Shown here piece by piece: positions 1 through 7,427 of a stretch of 23,240 bases of DNA. Numbering within the stretch: position 1 is the first letter of the stretch; every line of letters starts with the position of its first letter. The position numbers and the translations under genes are program-made. Source of the stretch: an uncultured Oscillospiraceae bacterium (GTDB lineage Bacteria; Bacillota; Clostridia; Oscillospirales; Acutalibacteraceae); contig URED01000035.1 in NCBI GenBank assembly GCA_900546785.1, positions 1 through 23,240 of the forward strand, read 5' to 3'. The notes beneath the pieces were generated by a model. That model was not told the DNA's origin, ran no database searches, and saw only the letters and a list, made by a program, of their open reading frames with translations.

Positions 1-446
1 CAAGCACTGTTGCCGATAAATTCGCGCACGGCATCCGCACTGCGCAGCGTTTTCGAGGAGGAATCAGAAACAGGGGTGATTTTATTATCTGATACAGTAT
101 TAAAGCCGCATACACAGATATCCGTTTCATTGTCCGCAGCGGATAAGAGCAGTGAATACATGTTTTTATCAATATAATCATCTGAGTCGACGAAAGCGAT
201 GAAATCGCCCTTTGCTATTCTCAGCGCCGCGTTTCTTGCACTGCTAACGCCAGCATTGTTTTGATGCAGCACCAAGATACGGCTGTCTTTCTTCGCCCAT
301 TCATCACAGATACTGCCTGAAGAATCCGAAGAACCGTCATCCACCAGAATGATCTCCAGTTCCCTATAGGACTGGCTGACGATACTTGCTATACAGCGGT
401 CAAGATATTTTTCAACATTATATACAGGCACGATCACGGAGATCAT
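1..446 (-). CDS. Glycosyltransferase family 2, 3' end cut by the window edge
   Basis: Only the first 148 codons are present and the gene continues past base 1. The N-terminus is a classic GT-A fold: it opens MISVIVPVYNVEKYLDRC, has VDDGSSDSS around residues 35-43, and VDSDDY at 86-91, the DXD-type motif that binds metal and nucleotide-sugar. It should add a sugar from an activated donor to the growing lipid-linked repeat unit on the cytoplasmic face of the membrane. The ATG (446-444) follows the stop of the polymerase gene with one base between (TGA T ATG), so translation is probably coupled. It is the most distal gene of the polysaccharide operon seen here. Donor and acceptor cannot be read from the sequence. 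Confidence 0.9.
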   Translation of the reverse strand, partial: MISVIVPVYNVEKYLDRCIASIVSQSYRELEIILVDDGSSDSSGSICDEWAKKDSRILVLHQNNAGVSSARNAALRIAKGDFIAFVDSDDYIDKNMYSLLLSAADNETDICVCGFNTVSDNKITPVSDSSSKTLRSADAVREFIGNSA

Positions 447-447
447 A

Positions 448-1689
448 TCATTCTTCCTCTTGCTTTCGTAAATTCTGTTCGTTTGTTTTGGAATAAACTT
501 CGGAAGCGACCATGCCGAGCACCACAAAAGTGCAGATACCCATCATCGATTTTACGGAGGCGCTGCCGATCATAACGGCAAGCATGGTAAGAACAGTGGC
601 AATGCCCGTTATCTTGATTCGCTTTTTTACAAGCTTAGAATTCACCATCATAAATAAACGGAGTATGGCATAAAGGTACACGGCAAATCCGATCCAACCG
701 AACTGCCCGATGATGCTGGCAAAGAAATTATCGTTCAGGAAAACGCTGTCCTCCCCGAACGCCCAGGAATCGCGCCAGCCGAACATATCATAGAGCTTTG
801 AATAATATCTCTGCGCCATTTCGGAGCCGTAGGTAGCAAAACCGGAGCCGAGCGGAAAATACATATTTGCAACCCTACCGCCGTAAATAATAAGCGTTCT
901 TCGCACCGAATCGCCAATCAAATACTCCTCGATATCCTGCCAAGTGAAAAAAGCAACGATAACCACGATCGGAAGCACATAGCGCAGCTTGAATTTATCC
1001 TGCTTTCTGAACATGATCGCCATAAAAATAACGCAGAATACAAAGCAGTAGATCAATGCGGAGGATGTAAGAATCAGCGGCACAAAGGCAAGCGCGGTAT
1101 AAATAAAGAAAGATCTGGAACTGATATCGGATAAAGCCAGGATCAGAATACAGCAGAATGCGACCCAGCCGAATGAAATGCCGCCAAGCCAATAAAAACC
1201 AAACACGCGCAAGCCGAAAACAGAGCTGGAAGAAGTCAGAACACCGTTTACAACCTGCCCTAAAACGGCCAGACAGAAGAAGAAAATAATTGCCGCCTTG
1301 GCGGGGAAAGCAAGCGTATTTATTACGCGGCGGCGCACGTTTTCTTTCCTTGTAAGATACATGGAAGCCAAGAAAGGCGCAAAGGTTTTCCAAAGCCACA
1401 GAAGGTCTACAAAAATGGGGAAAGGCTCTTCTATCAGCCTGCCGGCAAGATTTGAGATCAGCCCGATTACGGAAACAACCGTTAGGGCAATAACGATATG
1501 CCAGCTGTTTTTATCCAGCTTCCGTGTAAGCATAAGATACCATACAAATACAAAGGAAATAACGCCGATGGCTTCATCGTAATATCCAAAGACGCCGCCT
1601 ATCGAAAAGCAAATAGGAAAAAGGAGGATAAGAAGCGCGTAAATATCATAAACACTTACGGTAAAATTCAGTTTTAACTTAAACTTCAC
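448..1689 (-). CDS. Wzy-like O-antigen/exopolysaccharide polymerase, polytopic membrane protein
   Basis: This 413-residue protein is almost entirely hydrophobic, with about ten predicted membrane segments and a larger hydrophilic loop around residues 250-310. That loop holds FPLGSGFATYGS (278-289), resembling the G-S/T-G-x-G-T/S-x-G loop common in Wzy and O-antigen ligase-like proteins. The likely role is joining lipid-linked repeat units on the outer face of the membrane. The start is a GTG at 1689 with a GGAGG site 9 bases upstream. The C-terminus is short, charged and probably cytoplasmic. Wzy sequences diverge strongly, so the call rests on topology, that loop and the location among glycosyltransferase genes. 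A ligase-type role cannot be excluded. Confidence 0.78.
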   Translation of the reverse strand: MKFKLKLNFTVSVYDIYALLILLFPICFSIGGVFGYYDEAIGVISFVFVWYLMLTRKLDKNSWHIVIALTVVSVIGLISNLAGRLIEEPFPIFVDLLWLWKTFAPFLASMYLTRKENVRRRVINTLAFPAKAAIIFFFCLAVLGQVVNGVLTSSSSVFGLRVFGFYWLGGISFGWVAFCCILILALSDISSRSFFIYTALAFVPLILTSSALIYCFVFCVIFMAIMFRKQDKFKLRYVLPIVVIVAFFTWQDIEEYLIGDSVRRTLIIYGGRVANMYFPLGSGFATYGSEMAQRYYSKLYDMFGWRDSWAFGEDSVFLNDNFFASIIGQFGWIGFAVYLYAILRLFMMVNSKLVKKRIKITGIATVLTMLAVMIGSASVKSMMGICTFVVLGMVASEVYSKTNEQNLRKQEEE

Positions 1690-1772
1690 TTGCCTTTCCC
1701 TCCTCTCTTTTACTTATAAAACAGCATCAGCACTTTATATAATCAGCTGCATAAACAAACTGGAAATATTGA

Positions 1773-2540
1773 TTATTTATCAAATGATCTGTTCAGATCC
1801 CTGCATGCGTCCAGGAAGATACCCACATCCACCGAATAACTTAAATATTTTACACCAAGCTCACGCCACATAACAAGATCCTGCGGCGTATCCACAAACG
1901 TGCCGATCACTTTATTTTTCTTCTTGGCCTTGGCAACGATCTTTTTCATCTCTTCCACAACAATGGGATCGTTCACCTGCCCCGGAATGCCGAGCGACTG
2001 TGAAAGATCATACGGGCCGATGAAAAGGATGTCTACGCCGTCCACCTCAAGGATCTCGTCGAGGTTTTCTATTGCCTTCACGCCCTCAAGCTGAAGAATG
2101 ATCAGCAGATTTTTGGAATCTTCAAAATAATCGAATCTGTCCATAGCGGAATAATCGGCGGCGCGCACAAAGCGGCAGACACCCCGCATGCCGTAAGGAT
2201 AGAATTTGGCAAATTTTACAACCTTTTCCGCGTCTTCGGCGGAATTGATCTGGGGCACCTGTATGCCGTAAGCGCCTATATCAAGCGCCTTGCCCACGGT
2301 GTTTTCGCCCGAATCCTTAAGCCTTATGATCGGGACGGCGCCGCGTGCTTCGGCCGCTCTTATATTATTCTGCTGGCTTTCTATGGAAACGGGGCCGTGC
2401 TCTGTATCCAAAATGACATAATCAAACCCACCGAGGCTTGCCGCCTCTACGAACATGGGATCTCCCGTCTTCATAAAGATTCCGTAAACGCATTCGCCGT
2501 TATCCAGCTTGTTTCTGAAATTCTGCAAGATCTTATTCAT
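1773..2540 (-). CDS. HpcH/HpaI-family aldolase (2-keto-3-deoxy acid aldolase-like)
   Basis: The protein is a class II, metal-dependent pyruvate aldolase of the HpcH/HpaI (citrate lyase-like) TIM-barrel family. Counting from the ATG at 2540 (255 residues), the family landmarks are present: DTEHGP with the catalytic His at 48, PIIRL with the pyruvate-binding Arg at 73, the metal ligand Glu at 152 in LQLEG, and Asp 178 in FIGPYDLSQSLG. The family makes or splits 2-keto-3-deoxy acids from pyruvate and an aldehyde. A GTG at 2549 is an alternative start. Either start overlaps the end of the cytidylyltransferase gene, which ties the two functionally. Inside a polysaccharide operon it more likely supplies a keto-acid sugar than degrades aromatics or glucarate; that is inference. 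Confidence 0.85.
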   Translation of the reverse strand: MNKILQNFRNKLDNGECVYGIFMKTGDPMFVEAASLGGFDYVILDTEHGPVSIESQQNNIRAAEARGAVPIIRLKDSGENTVGKALDIGAYGIQVPQINSAEDAEKVVKFAKFYPYGMRGVCRFVRAADYSAMDRFDYFEDSKNLLIILQLEGVKAIENLDEILEVDGVDILFIGPYDLSQSLGIPGQVNDPIVVEEMKKIVAKAKKKNKVIGTFVDTPQDLVMWRELGVKYLSYSVDVGIFLDACRDLNRSFDK

Positions 2541-3201
2541 TTTCTTCACACTTTCTGTAAATATGATTATAAATAGCGTCCGCTATTTCAAAATCTTCCT
2601 TTTCATCTATATCAACGGCCTCTATCTCGTTTACTTCAACAATAAACGGCGACTGCCCGATCCTGCGGCCCATATCCTCAATCACATACCGTTCATATAT
2701 GTAAAAGCCGCTTGTTTCCTCATAAAGCGGATCAAGATCCTGCGTGCGCGGAATATGATCAAGCGAATAATTGAACGGCGTGCCGTTTTTCCAAAGAAAA
2801 TCCTGCAGCTTTTTTGCCGCAAATGCCGAATCGTTCATACCGCTCAAAACAGCGTCCAGCCCTTTTTCTATGCTTTCGGCAGAGATGAACGGCGCCGTAG
2901 TATGCGTCATAACATAAATATCCGCAGGAACATCTTTTGCAAACGCCGCCAGAACCTCATTCATGGAAGTTGTATCCGTATCCAGTGTGGCGGAACGTTT
3001 CAAAAATCTGACACCCTGCGGAATATAATCCTTTATCTTTTCATTGCTGCAATAAACATAGACTTCATCTATCTTATCTATTTTAAGCAGAGTATGGAGA
3101 ATATAATAACAAAGCGGCTTTCCGTTTGTAAAAGACTTGGTATTTTTCTGCGGAAGCCTTGTGTTGTTGAGCTTCATGGGCACGATTGCTACGATCTTCA
3201 T
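2533..3201 (-). CDS. Cytidylyltransferase of the acylneuraminate/CMP-sugar synthetase family
   Basis: This 222-residue protein begins AIVPMKLNNTRLPQKNTK (residues 5-22), a variant of the nucleotide-binding loop of CMP-NeuAc and CMP-Kdo synthetases. It continues with the alternating alpha/beta pattern of that fold, including MTHTTAPFIS (98-107) and VDIDEKEDFEIA (196-207), the latter matching the conserved metal-binding segment near the C-terminus. The expected reaction is CTP plus a sugar acid giving a CMP-sugar and pyrophosphate in the cytoplasm. The KLNNTRLP loop differs from the usual RGGSKRLPGKN form, so the substrate may not be sialic acid. No NeuB-type condensing enzyme lies nearby; the next gene is an aldolase, overlapping by 8 bp. 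An AAGGAG site lies 10 bases before the ATG. Confidence 0.85.
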   Translation of the reverse strand: MKIVAIVPMKLNNTRLPQKNTKSFTNGKPLCYYILHTLLKIDKIDEVYVYCSNEKIKDYIPQGVRFLKRSATLDTDTTSMNEVLAAFAKDVPADIYVMTHTTAPFISAESIEKGLDAVLSGMNDSAFAAKKLQDFLWKNGTPFNYSLDHIPRTQDLDPLYEETSGFYIYERYVIEDMGRRIGQSPFIVEVNEIEAVDIDEKEDFEIADAIYNHIYRKCEENE

Positions 3202-3276
3202 ACTCTGTTTTCTCCTTCTAAAACAATAAAGTTTATTTATTCAAAACCCTCTGTCGCGGCATTCCAACGATGAAGA

Positions 3277-4419
3277 TTATTTCCAAAAACCGCGCAGAAG
3301 CTTTTTGAGCTTATTATATAAGCCGAGTTTTAAAAGTAACGCTTTGCCGTCCAGCTTCAGGCACTGCTGCGGGATCAATGAAAAAACGACTCGGTTAAAG
3401 TTTTGGTTTCGTTTGATTTTATTTTCAAACTCTGTTCTGAGTTTAGTCATCTCACAAGGCGCTTTGAGCTGACCATTTTTTGCAATTGCTTTTTCGGGAT
3501 CCACATCCTTCAAAACCAGATCCGACATGGCAAGCAGCCTTGACCCCTTTTCCGTTTGGCAAAGCGCAAGTGAAATCCCCTTTTCCCGCTCCTGTGCGGG
3601 AAGCTCGCTGCCCCACGAATCGCCGATTGTAAGATCCGATACCCGCTCTGTTTTTGCGTATTTGCAGGAATAGCAGCTGTCTGCAAAGATCATGTTATAC
3701 AAAAACGCAATCATATATCTATCGATTACGCCATCCGTAGCAACGCTTTTGTTATTACAATATACTTGGAAATTACGTTCTTTCCTAAAAGCTATATCTT
3801 CAAGATCGGCAAGTTGAATCTTATACTGTTTCAGAAACATCTCCAGCAATTTGGGAGAGGGCGTACCATGGCATATCAGATCCACAGTATAAAGAGCGCT
3901 TTCAAGATCTTTGCCTACAAAATTTTTTAATGCCGCAACCTGGCACGGCAGGCCGATAAAAAGCACTTTTTTCCCGTTTTTCAGCTTATCTTTTACCGCT
4001 TTATAGGAGCCGGAGGGGTCGCTTTTTACATATTTGGAACCTGCAAATTTTTTAACATCATCAACGGTTTCGGCAAATTCAAAAGTAAATTTACCGTCTT
4101 TCAAAGCACAGCTGCATACCGAACCGCCGGATGTTATAAAAGCTTTGGAAATTGCAGAAGCGAAACCACCGGAAGAGCTTTTTTGCCGCTGCACGGGATC
4201 TGCGCACCAGCCCTGCACCCACTTTTGGGGCATTTCGGCTTTTGCCGGATGGTTGTGCGGGCAAACACGATAACAGGAATCGCAGCCTATGCACTTTTGC
4301 GGATCTATCACGGCATTATAGGCGGTTAGGTCGTCACGAATCTGTATTGCCCCTTTCGGGCATATATCCTTGCACGCCATGCAACCGGCACATTCATTTA
4401 TCTTGCATACAGTTTTCAT
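3277..4419 (-). CDS. FrhB/FdhB-type iron-sulfur protein (coenzyme F420 hydrogenase beta-subunit family)
   Basis: The N-terminus carries two [4Fe-4S] ferredoxin motifs, with cysteines at 10, 13, 16 and 20 and at 43, 46, 49 and 53, each last Cys followed by Pro. The body is the FrhB/FdhB domain: SSSGGFASA near residue 81, FIGLPCQVAALK near 154 and DLICHGTPSP near 180. The family includes flavin-dependent oxidoreductases and F420-hydrogenase beta subunits, and a branch recurs in capsule loci of anaerobes. A redox step on a sugar or lipid intermediate is the natural guess, but substrate and electron partner are unknown. An AAGGT site lies 7 bases before the ATG. The C-terminal part (beyond about residue 330) is less conserved and rich in basic residues. 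Confidence 0.87.
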   Translation of the reverse strand: MKTVCKINECAGCMACKDICPKGAIQIRDDLTAYNAVIDPQKCIGCDSCYRVCPHNHPAKAEMPQKWVQGWCADPVQRQKSSSGGFASAISKAFITSGGSVCSCALKDGKFTFEFAETVDDVKKFAGSKYVKSDPSGSYKAVKDKLKNGKKVLFIGLPCQVAALKNFVGKDLESALYTVDLICHGTPSPKLLEMFLKQYKIQLADLEDIAFRKERNFQVYCNNKSVATDGVIDRYMIAFLYNMIFADSCYSCKYAKTERVSDLTIGDSWGSELPAQEREKGISLALCQTEKGSRLLAMSDLVLKDVDPEKAIAKNGQLKAPCEMTKLRTEFENKIKRNQNFNRVVFSLIPQQCLKLDGKALLLKLGLYNKLKKLLRGFWK

Positions 4420-4438
4420 AGAAATACCTTAAATCACT

Positions 4439-5290
4439 TTATTTTGCGTGCGTTTTCAATATATCCTCAAGCTTTACGCGGGGGAACACTTCAAGCACGC
4501 CGCCGCGCGTGGCGTTATACACTTTGATACCGTGGGAATCGGCATATTTTTTGACCTCTTCATAACCCACGATGAGCTTGGGGGTGGCGTATTTTCTTGC
4601 ACGGTCTTCCACGCCGCTGTCCACAAAATGCTCTTTTTCACCGAGATAGGTGCAGTCCGTACCTAAAAGATAAATTTCCTTAAAGCCCATATAAACGGCA
4701 AGTTCTATGCAGGAATAAGCAATGGAATAGCCGTCATAGACTATGTCATATGCGTCATCGCTGAATTCGGCATAATACTTTTGCTTTAAAATATCATAAG
4801 AATGATACTTCGTATCCGTTGGAAATTCGACCCATTCTTTTTCACGCCTGAACTTGGACGGCACATTATCGCTTATAAATACGGGAACCTCTTTATGCGC
4901 CCGAATAACGCCTTCCAGCTTTTCAAACACCATATCATCCTGCACGGCATAATACGTGGGACGCCAATCCGTTTGACCGTAAAGCTTGCAGATGGAGTTC
5001 ATGCTGATCGTATATTCATTCTTAAGGCTTTCAATATCTTCCATGGTAAGCGACGGGCCGGTTGCTATAATAAAGCATCTTTCACCGCTGTGAATATTTT
5101 TATATGCCAAAAGTTTTTTGTATTTTTTGCCGCCCACGCCCCTACTTCTTAAAAATCTTTTTGTATTAACAACTGCGCCCTGAAGCGAAAACTGAACGTA
5201 TCTGTAGGCACGATACAAACGGTTAAAAGCCCCGTTATGATCAGAAAGCTCGCGTAGCGAATTATGGATTTTTTGCTTTATTGAACTCAT
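4439..5290 (-). CDS. DUF115/MptE-like protein, possible GT42-like CMP-sugar transferase
   Basis: Counted from the ATG at 5290 (283 residues), the core opens with RCFIIATGPSL (71-81), a glycine-rich nucleotide-binding strand-loop. It continues with the conserved segment GYSIAYSCIELAVYMGFKEI (187-206), then YLLGTDCTYLG (207-217), and ends with KVYNATRGG (256-264). This layout is shared by the DUF115/MptE-like family and resembles GT42 sialyltransferases such as Campylobacter Cst-II, which use CMP-sugars. With a CMP-sugar synthetase-like gene about 1.2 kb downstream in the same operon, a CMP-sugar transferase role is plausible but inferred. A TTG at 5341 in the same frame would add 17 residues and overlap the preceding gene; I prefer the ATG, 23 bases after that gene's stop. 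The first 65 residues are basic and may contact the membrane. Confidence 0.75.
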   Translation of the reverse strand: MSSIKQKIHNSLRELSDHNGAFNRLYRAYRYVQFSLQGAVVNTKRFLRSRGVGGKKYKKLLAYKNIHSGERCFIIATGPSLTMEDIESLKNEYTISMNSICKLYGQTDWRPTYYAVQDDMVFEKLEGVIRAHKEVPVFISDNVPSKFRREKEWVEFPTDTKYHSYDILKQKYYAEFSDDAYDIVYDGYSIAYSCIELAVYMGFKEIYLLGTDCTYLGEKEHFVDSGVEDRARKYATPKLIVGYEEVKKYADSHGIKVYNATRGGVLEVFPRVKLEDILKTHAK

Positions 5291-5313
5291 ATACAGCACC
5301 AAATGACTTTCTT

Positions 5314-6207
5314 TTACACCGCTTTGTATTTTCTTTTCCAAATAATAAAGATGATTTTGGCGGGAACAATGCAGGCAAGAGCAAGCGCCTTATGCGGCAC
5401 GTTTTTGAACAAACGCGCCTGCTTTTCGCCCGCAAATTCGCCGTAGATAAAATATTGCAGCATGGATTTTACCTTGTGCTTCATATCCACATCTGCGCCA
5501 AGAAATGCCAGTGCCCTCTCAACGCAGCCCCTCGGAGAACGAATATTGTGCCTGCGCCTGTTGCGCGTAAGCCCGTCATCAAGATAAGCCGAAATATAAA
5601 TGGCCTTGTTGAAAAAGCGCATTTTATACTTGCCGGAAAGCTTTACCAAAACCGTATCCTCGCCCAAAAACTTTTCACCGGGGAACTCAGGAAATGGAAA
5701 CTCACGCAGTTTTTCCGTAAACCAAACCTCTGCCATATCGCCGTCCAGCCCGCCGTTTACACGGCATGCACAATAGGTGGAAAGCATACCGTCCTGCGGC
5801 ACGGGGCCGCACATATATTCAGAGCTGTCCGGCTTTCGACGCAAAAAGCTGAAGCCGCACAAATCCCTATCCGCGCCGTAAAGACTGTATTTTTCATAGA
5901 TAACAGCAATGGCGTCGTCCGTTAAAGAATCGTCGCTGTCCACGATAAAAACAAGCGCGGTCAAAATCCTGTTCAAGGCAAAGTTCAGCGCCGTGTGCTT
6001 GCCGCCGTTTTCTTTATAGTAATACTTGATCTCAAAATCCGCCTTTGTTGCACACTGCCGCACAAAATCGGCGGTGCCGTCCGTACTGCCGTCATCAACG
6101 ACTACCCAGGAAAAATCCTTAACGCTTTGGCGGCACAGTGACGCAAACAGGCTGTGAAGTTCCTTTTCCCTGTTATAAGCGGGGGTTAAAACGGTTAGCG
6201 TTTTCAT
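5314..6207 (-). CDS. Glycosyltransferase family 2
   Basis: This is a 297-residue GT-A enzyme. It starts TVLTPAYNREKELHSLFASL, has VVDDGSTDGTA (37-46), VDSDDS (89-94) as the DXD-type motif, and GEDTV (182-186), where the Glu-Asp pair sits in the usual position of the catalytic base. It probably transfers one sugar during repeat-unit assembly at the inner face of the membrane. The ATG follows the stop of the radical SAM gene in the arrangement TGA T ATG, the same one-base gap seen before the leftmost glycosyltransferase. The hydrophobic stretch near residues 275-292, followed by a basic tail, could be a membrane-associating segment. Sugar specificity is not readable. Confidence 0.92.
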   Translation of the reverse strand: MKTLTVLTPAYNREKELHSLFASLCRQSVKDFSWVVVDDGSTDGTADFVRQCATKADFEIKYYYKENGGKHTALNFALNRILTALVFIVDSDDSLTDDAIAVIYEKYSLYGADRDLCGFSFLRRKPDSSEYMCGPVPQDGMLSTYCACRVNGGLDGDMAEVWFTEKLREFPFPEFPGEKFLGEDTVLVKLSGKYKMRFFNKAIYISAYLDDGLTRNRRRHNIRSPRGCVERALAFLGADVDMKHKVKSMLQYFIYGEFAGEKQARLFKNVPHKALALACIVPAKIIFIIWKRKYKAV

Positions 6208-6208
6208 A

Positions 6209-7384
6209 TCACTTACCGCCGAGCTGACTTTTTATATCGGCGTCCACGATCTCCTCGCCGCTTGTGCCTACAAGCGCTTTTTTGGATTTTTCGGACAGGC
6301 CGTCATTTACCACGGCGTTTTTATCGCAGGTGGAGAGCGTATCCAGCTCTTCCTTGGTCACTTTGCCGTCCCTGTAATCACGCACGATGGGCAATTCATA
6401 CATACTGTATTTCTTATCTTTGAAAAAGCGCAGGAATTTATGCTTGACGACCCATGCGGCGGGCACCCATATATATTTATGCATTGCCGGAGAAACGGAG
6501 CCGATCATCCAGCAGTTTCTGTTGCACGCGCGCACCTTTTTACGCACGGCGTCTGCCTGTTCGCAGTTCCAGAGCGCGTCCCAGCTCTGCTCGTTCAAGT
6601 TGCCCATTACCTCTTTTTCCTTTGTGCCGTTGCACGGCATTACATCACCGTAAGGGTCTATAAAGAACGTATCAAACGCCATATCGCAGGGCAGCAGGCG
6701 CTTTTGACCGTATATGTAATTGATGAGCCCGTGGTTGAAATAGGCGCGGAACCACTTTTTGGGACTGTTGCTTTTAAGCAGCTCATTTATAAGATCCTCA
6801 AAATTCTGCGCCACCATGGGGCGATCTTTTATGATATTGTTTGACTCCACAAAATAAAAGGAATTATGCAGCGAAGCGGTTGCGAATTCCATATCAAGCT
6901 CATTTGAAAGCTTATAGAGCGGAACAAGATCCTGCGCATTCGCGTCCTGCACCGTCATGCCGAAGCCCACATCCGGGTGCTTCATCTCAACCAGCTTTTT
7001 CAGGGTGGTATAACCGCGGTTAAATCCGTCATCCAGCCCGCGGATCTTGTTATTCGTTTCTTCCAGACCCTCTATGGAGATGCGTATGCCCACATTCGGG
7101 AACTCCCTGCACAGATCAATGATCCTGTCTGTAAAAAAGCCGTTCGTGGAGATCACGATCCTGTCGCTCTTTTTATACAGTTCGCGGATTATATCCTTTA
7201 GATCTGTTCTGATAAACGGCTCTCCGCCGGTTATGTTCGTAAAATACATAGGCGGCAGCTTTTTGATCGTTTCAAGGCTGATCTCCTCATCCGGCGAAGA
7301 GGGGCGCTTGTACCTGCTGCACATATTGCACCTTGCGTTGCAGCGGTAAGTTACGATTACCGTGCCGTTTAATTTTTTTGCCAT
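6209..7384 (-). CDS. Radical SAM protein with SPASM-like C-terminal cysteines
   Basis: The N-terminal TIM-barrel half has the radical SAM [4Fe-4S] motif CxxxCxxC at C15, C19 and C22 (TYRCNARCNMC), and ITGGEP at 51-56, the SAM-binding glycine motif. Further on, C233, C251, C287 and C291 form a SPASM/twitch-like set for an auxiliary cluster, next to the typical IDPYGDVMPC and GNLNEQSWDALW segments. Such enzymes do radical chemistry on peptides, cofactors or sugars. Here the gene lies within a run of glycosyltransferase genes with gaps of 43 and 1 bases, so the substrate is more likely a sugar or lipid-linked glycan than a peptide; no candidate precursor peptide is visible nearby. The last 75 residues are polar and not obviously part of a known domain. 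An AAGGT site precedes the ATG by 7 bases. Confidence 0.9.
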   Translation of the reverse strand: MAKKLNGTVIVTYRCNARCNMCSRYKRPSSPDEEISLETIKKLPPMYFTNITGGEPFIRTDLKDIIRELYKKSDRIVISTNGFFTDRIIDLCREFPNVGIRISIEGLEETNNKIRGLDDGFNRGYTTLKKLVEMKHPDVGFGMTVQDANAQDLVPLYKLSNELDMEFATASLHNSFYFVESNNIIKDRPMVAQNFEDLINELLKSNSPKKWFRAYFNHGLINYIYGQKRLLPCDMAFDTFFIDPYGDVMPCNGTKEKEVMGNLNEQSWDALWNCEQADAVRKKVRACNRNCWMIGSVSPAMHKYIWVPAAWVVKHKFLRFFKDKKYSMYELPIVRDYRDGKVTKEELDTLSTCDKNAVVNDGLSEKSKKALVGTSGEEIVDADIKSQLGGK

Positions 7385-7427
7385 TTTATTTACCTTCTTA
7401 TTTCTGCCCTATTCCGCAAAAACGGCA

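Noticed and set aside
2509..3273. Plus-strand open frame of 254 codons opposite the cytidylyltransferase
   Set aside because: The minus-strand protein has clear family motifs. The plus-strand translation has odd composition (many Arg, Phe, Cys, Ile) and no recognisable domain.
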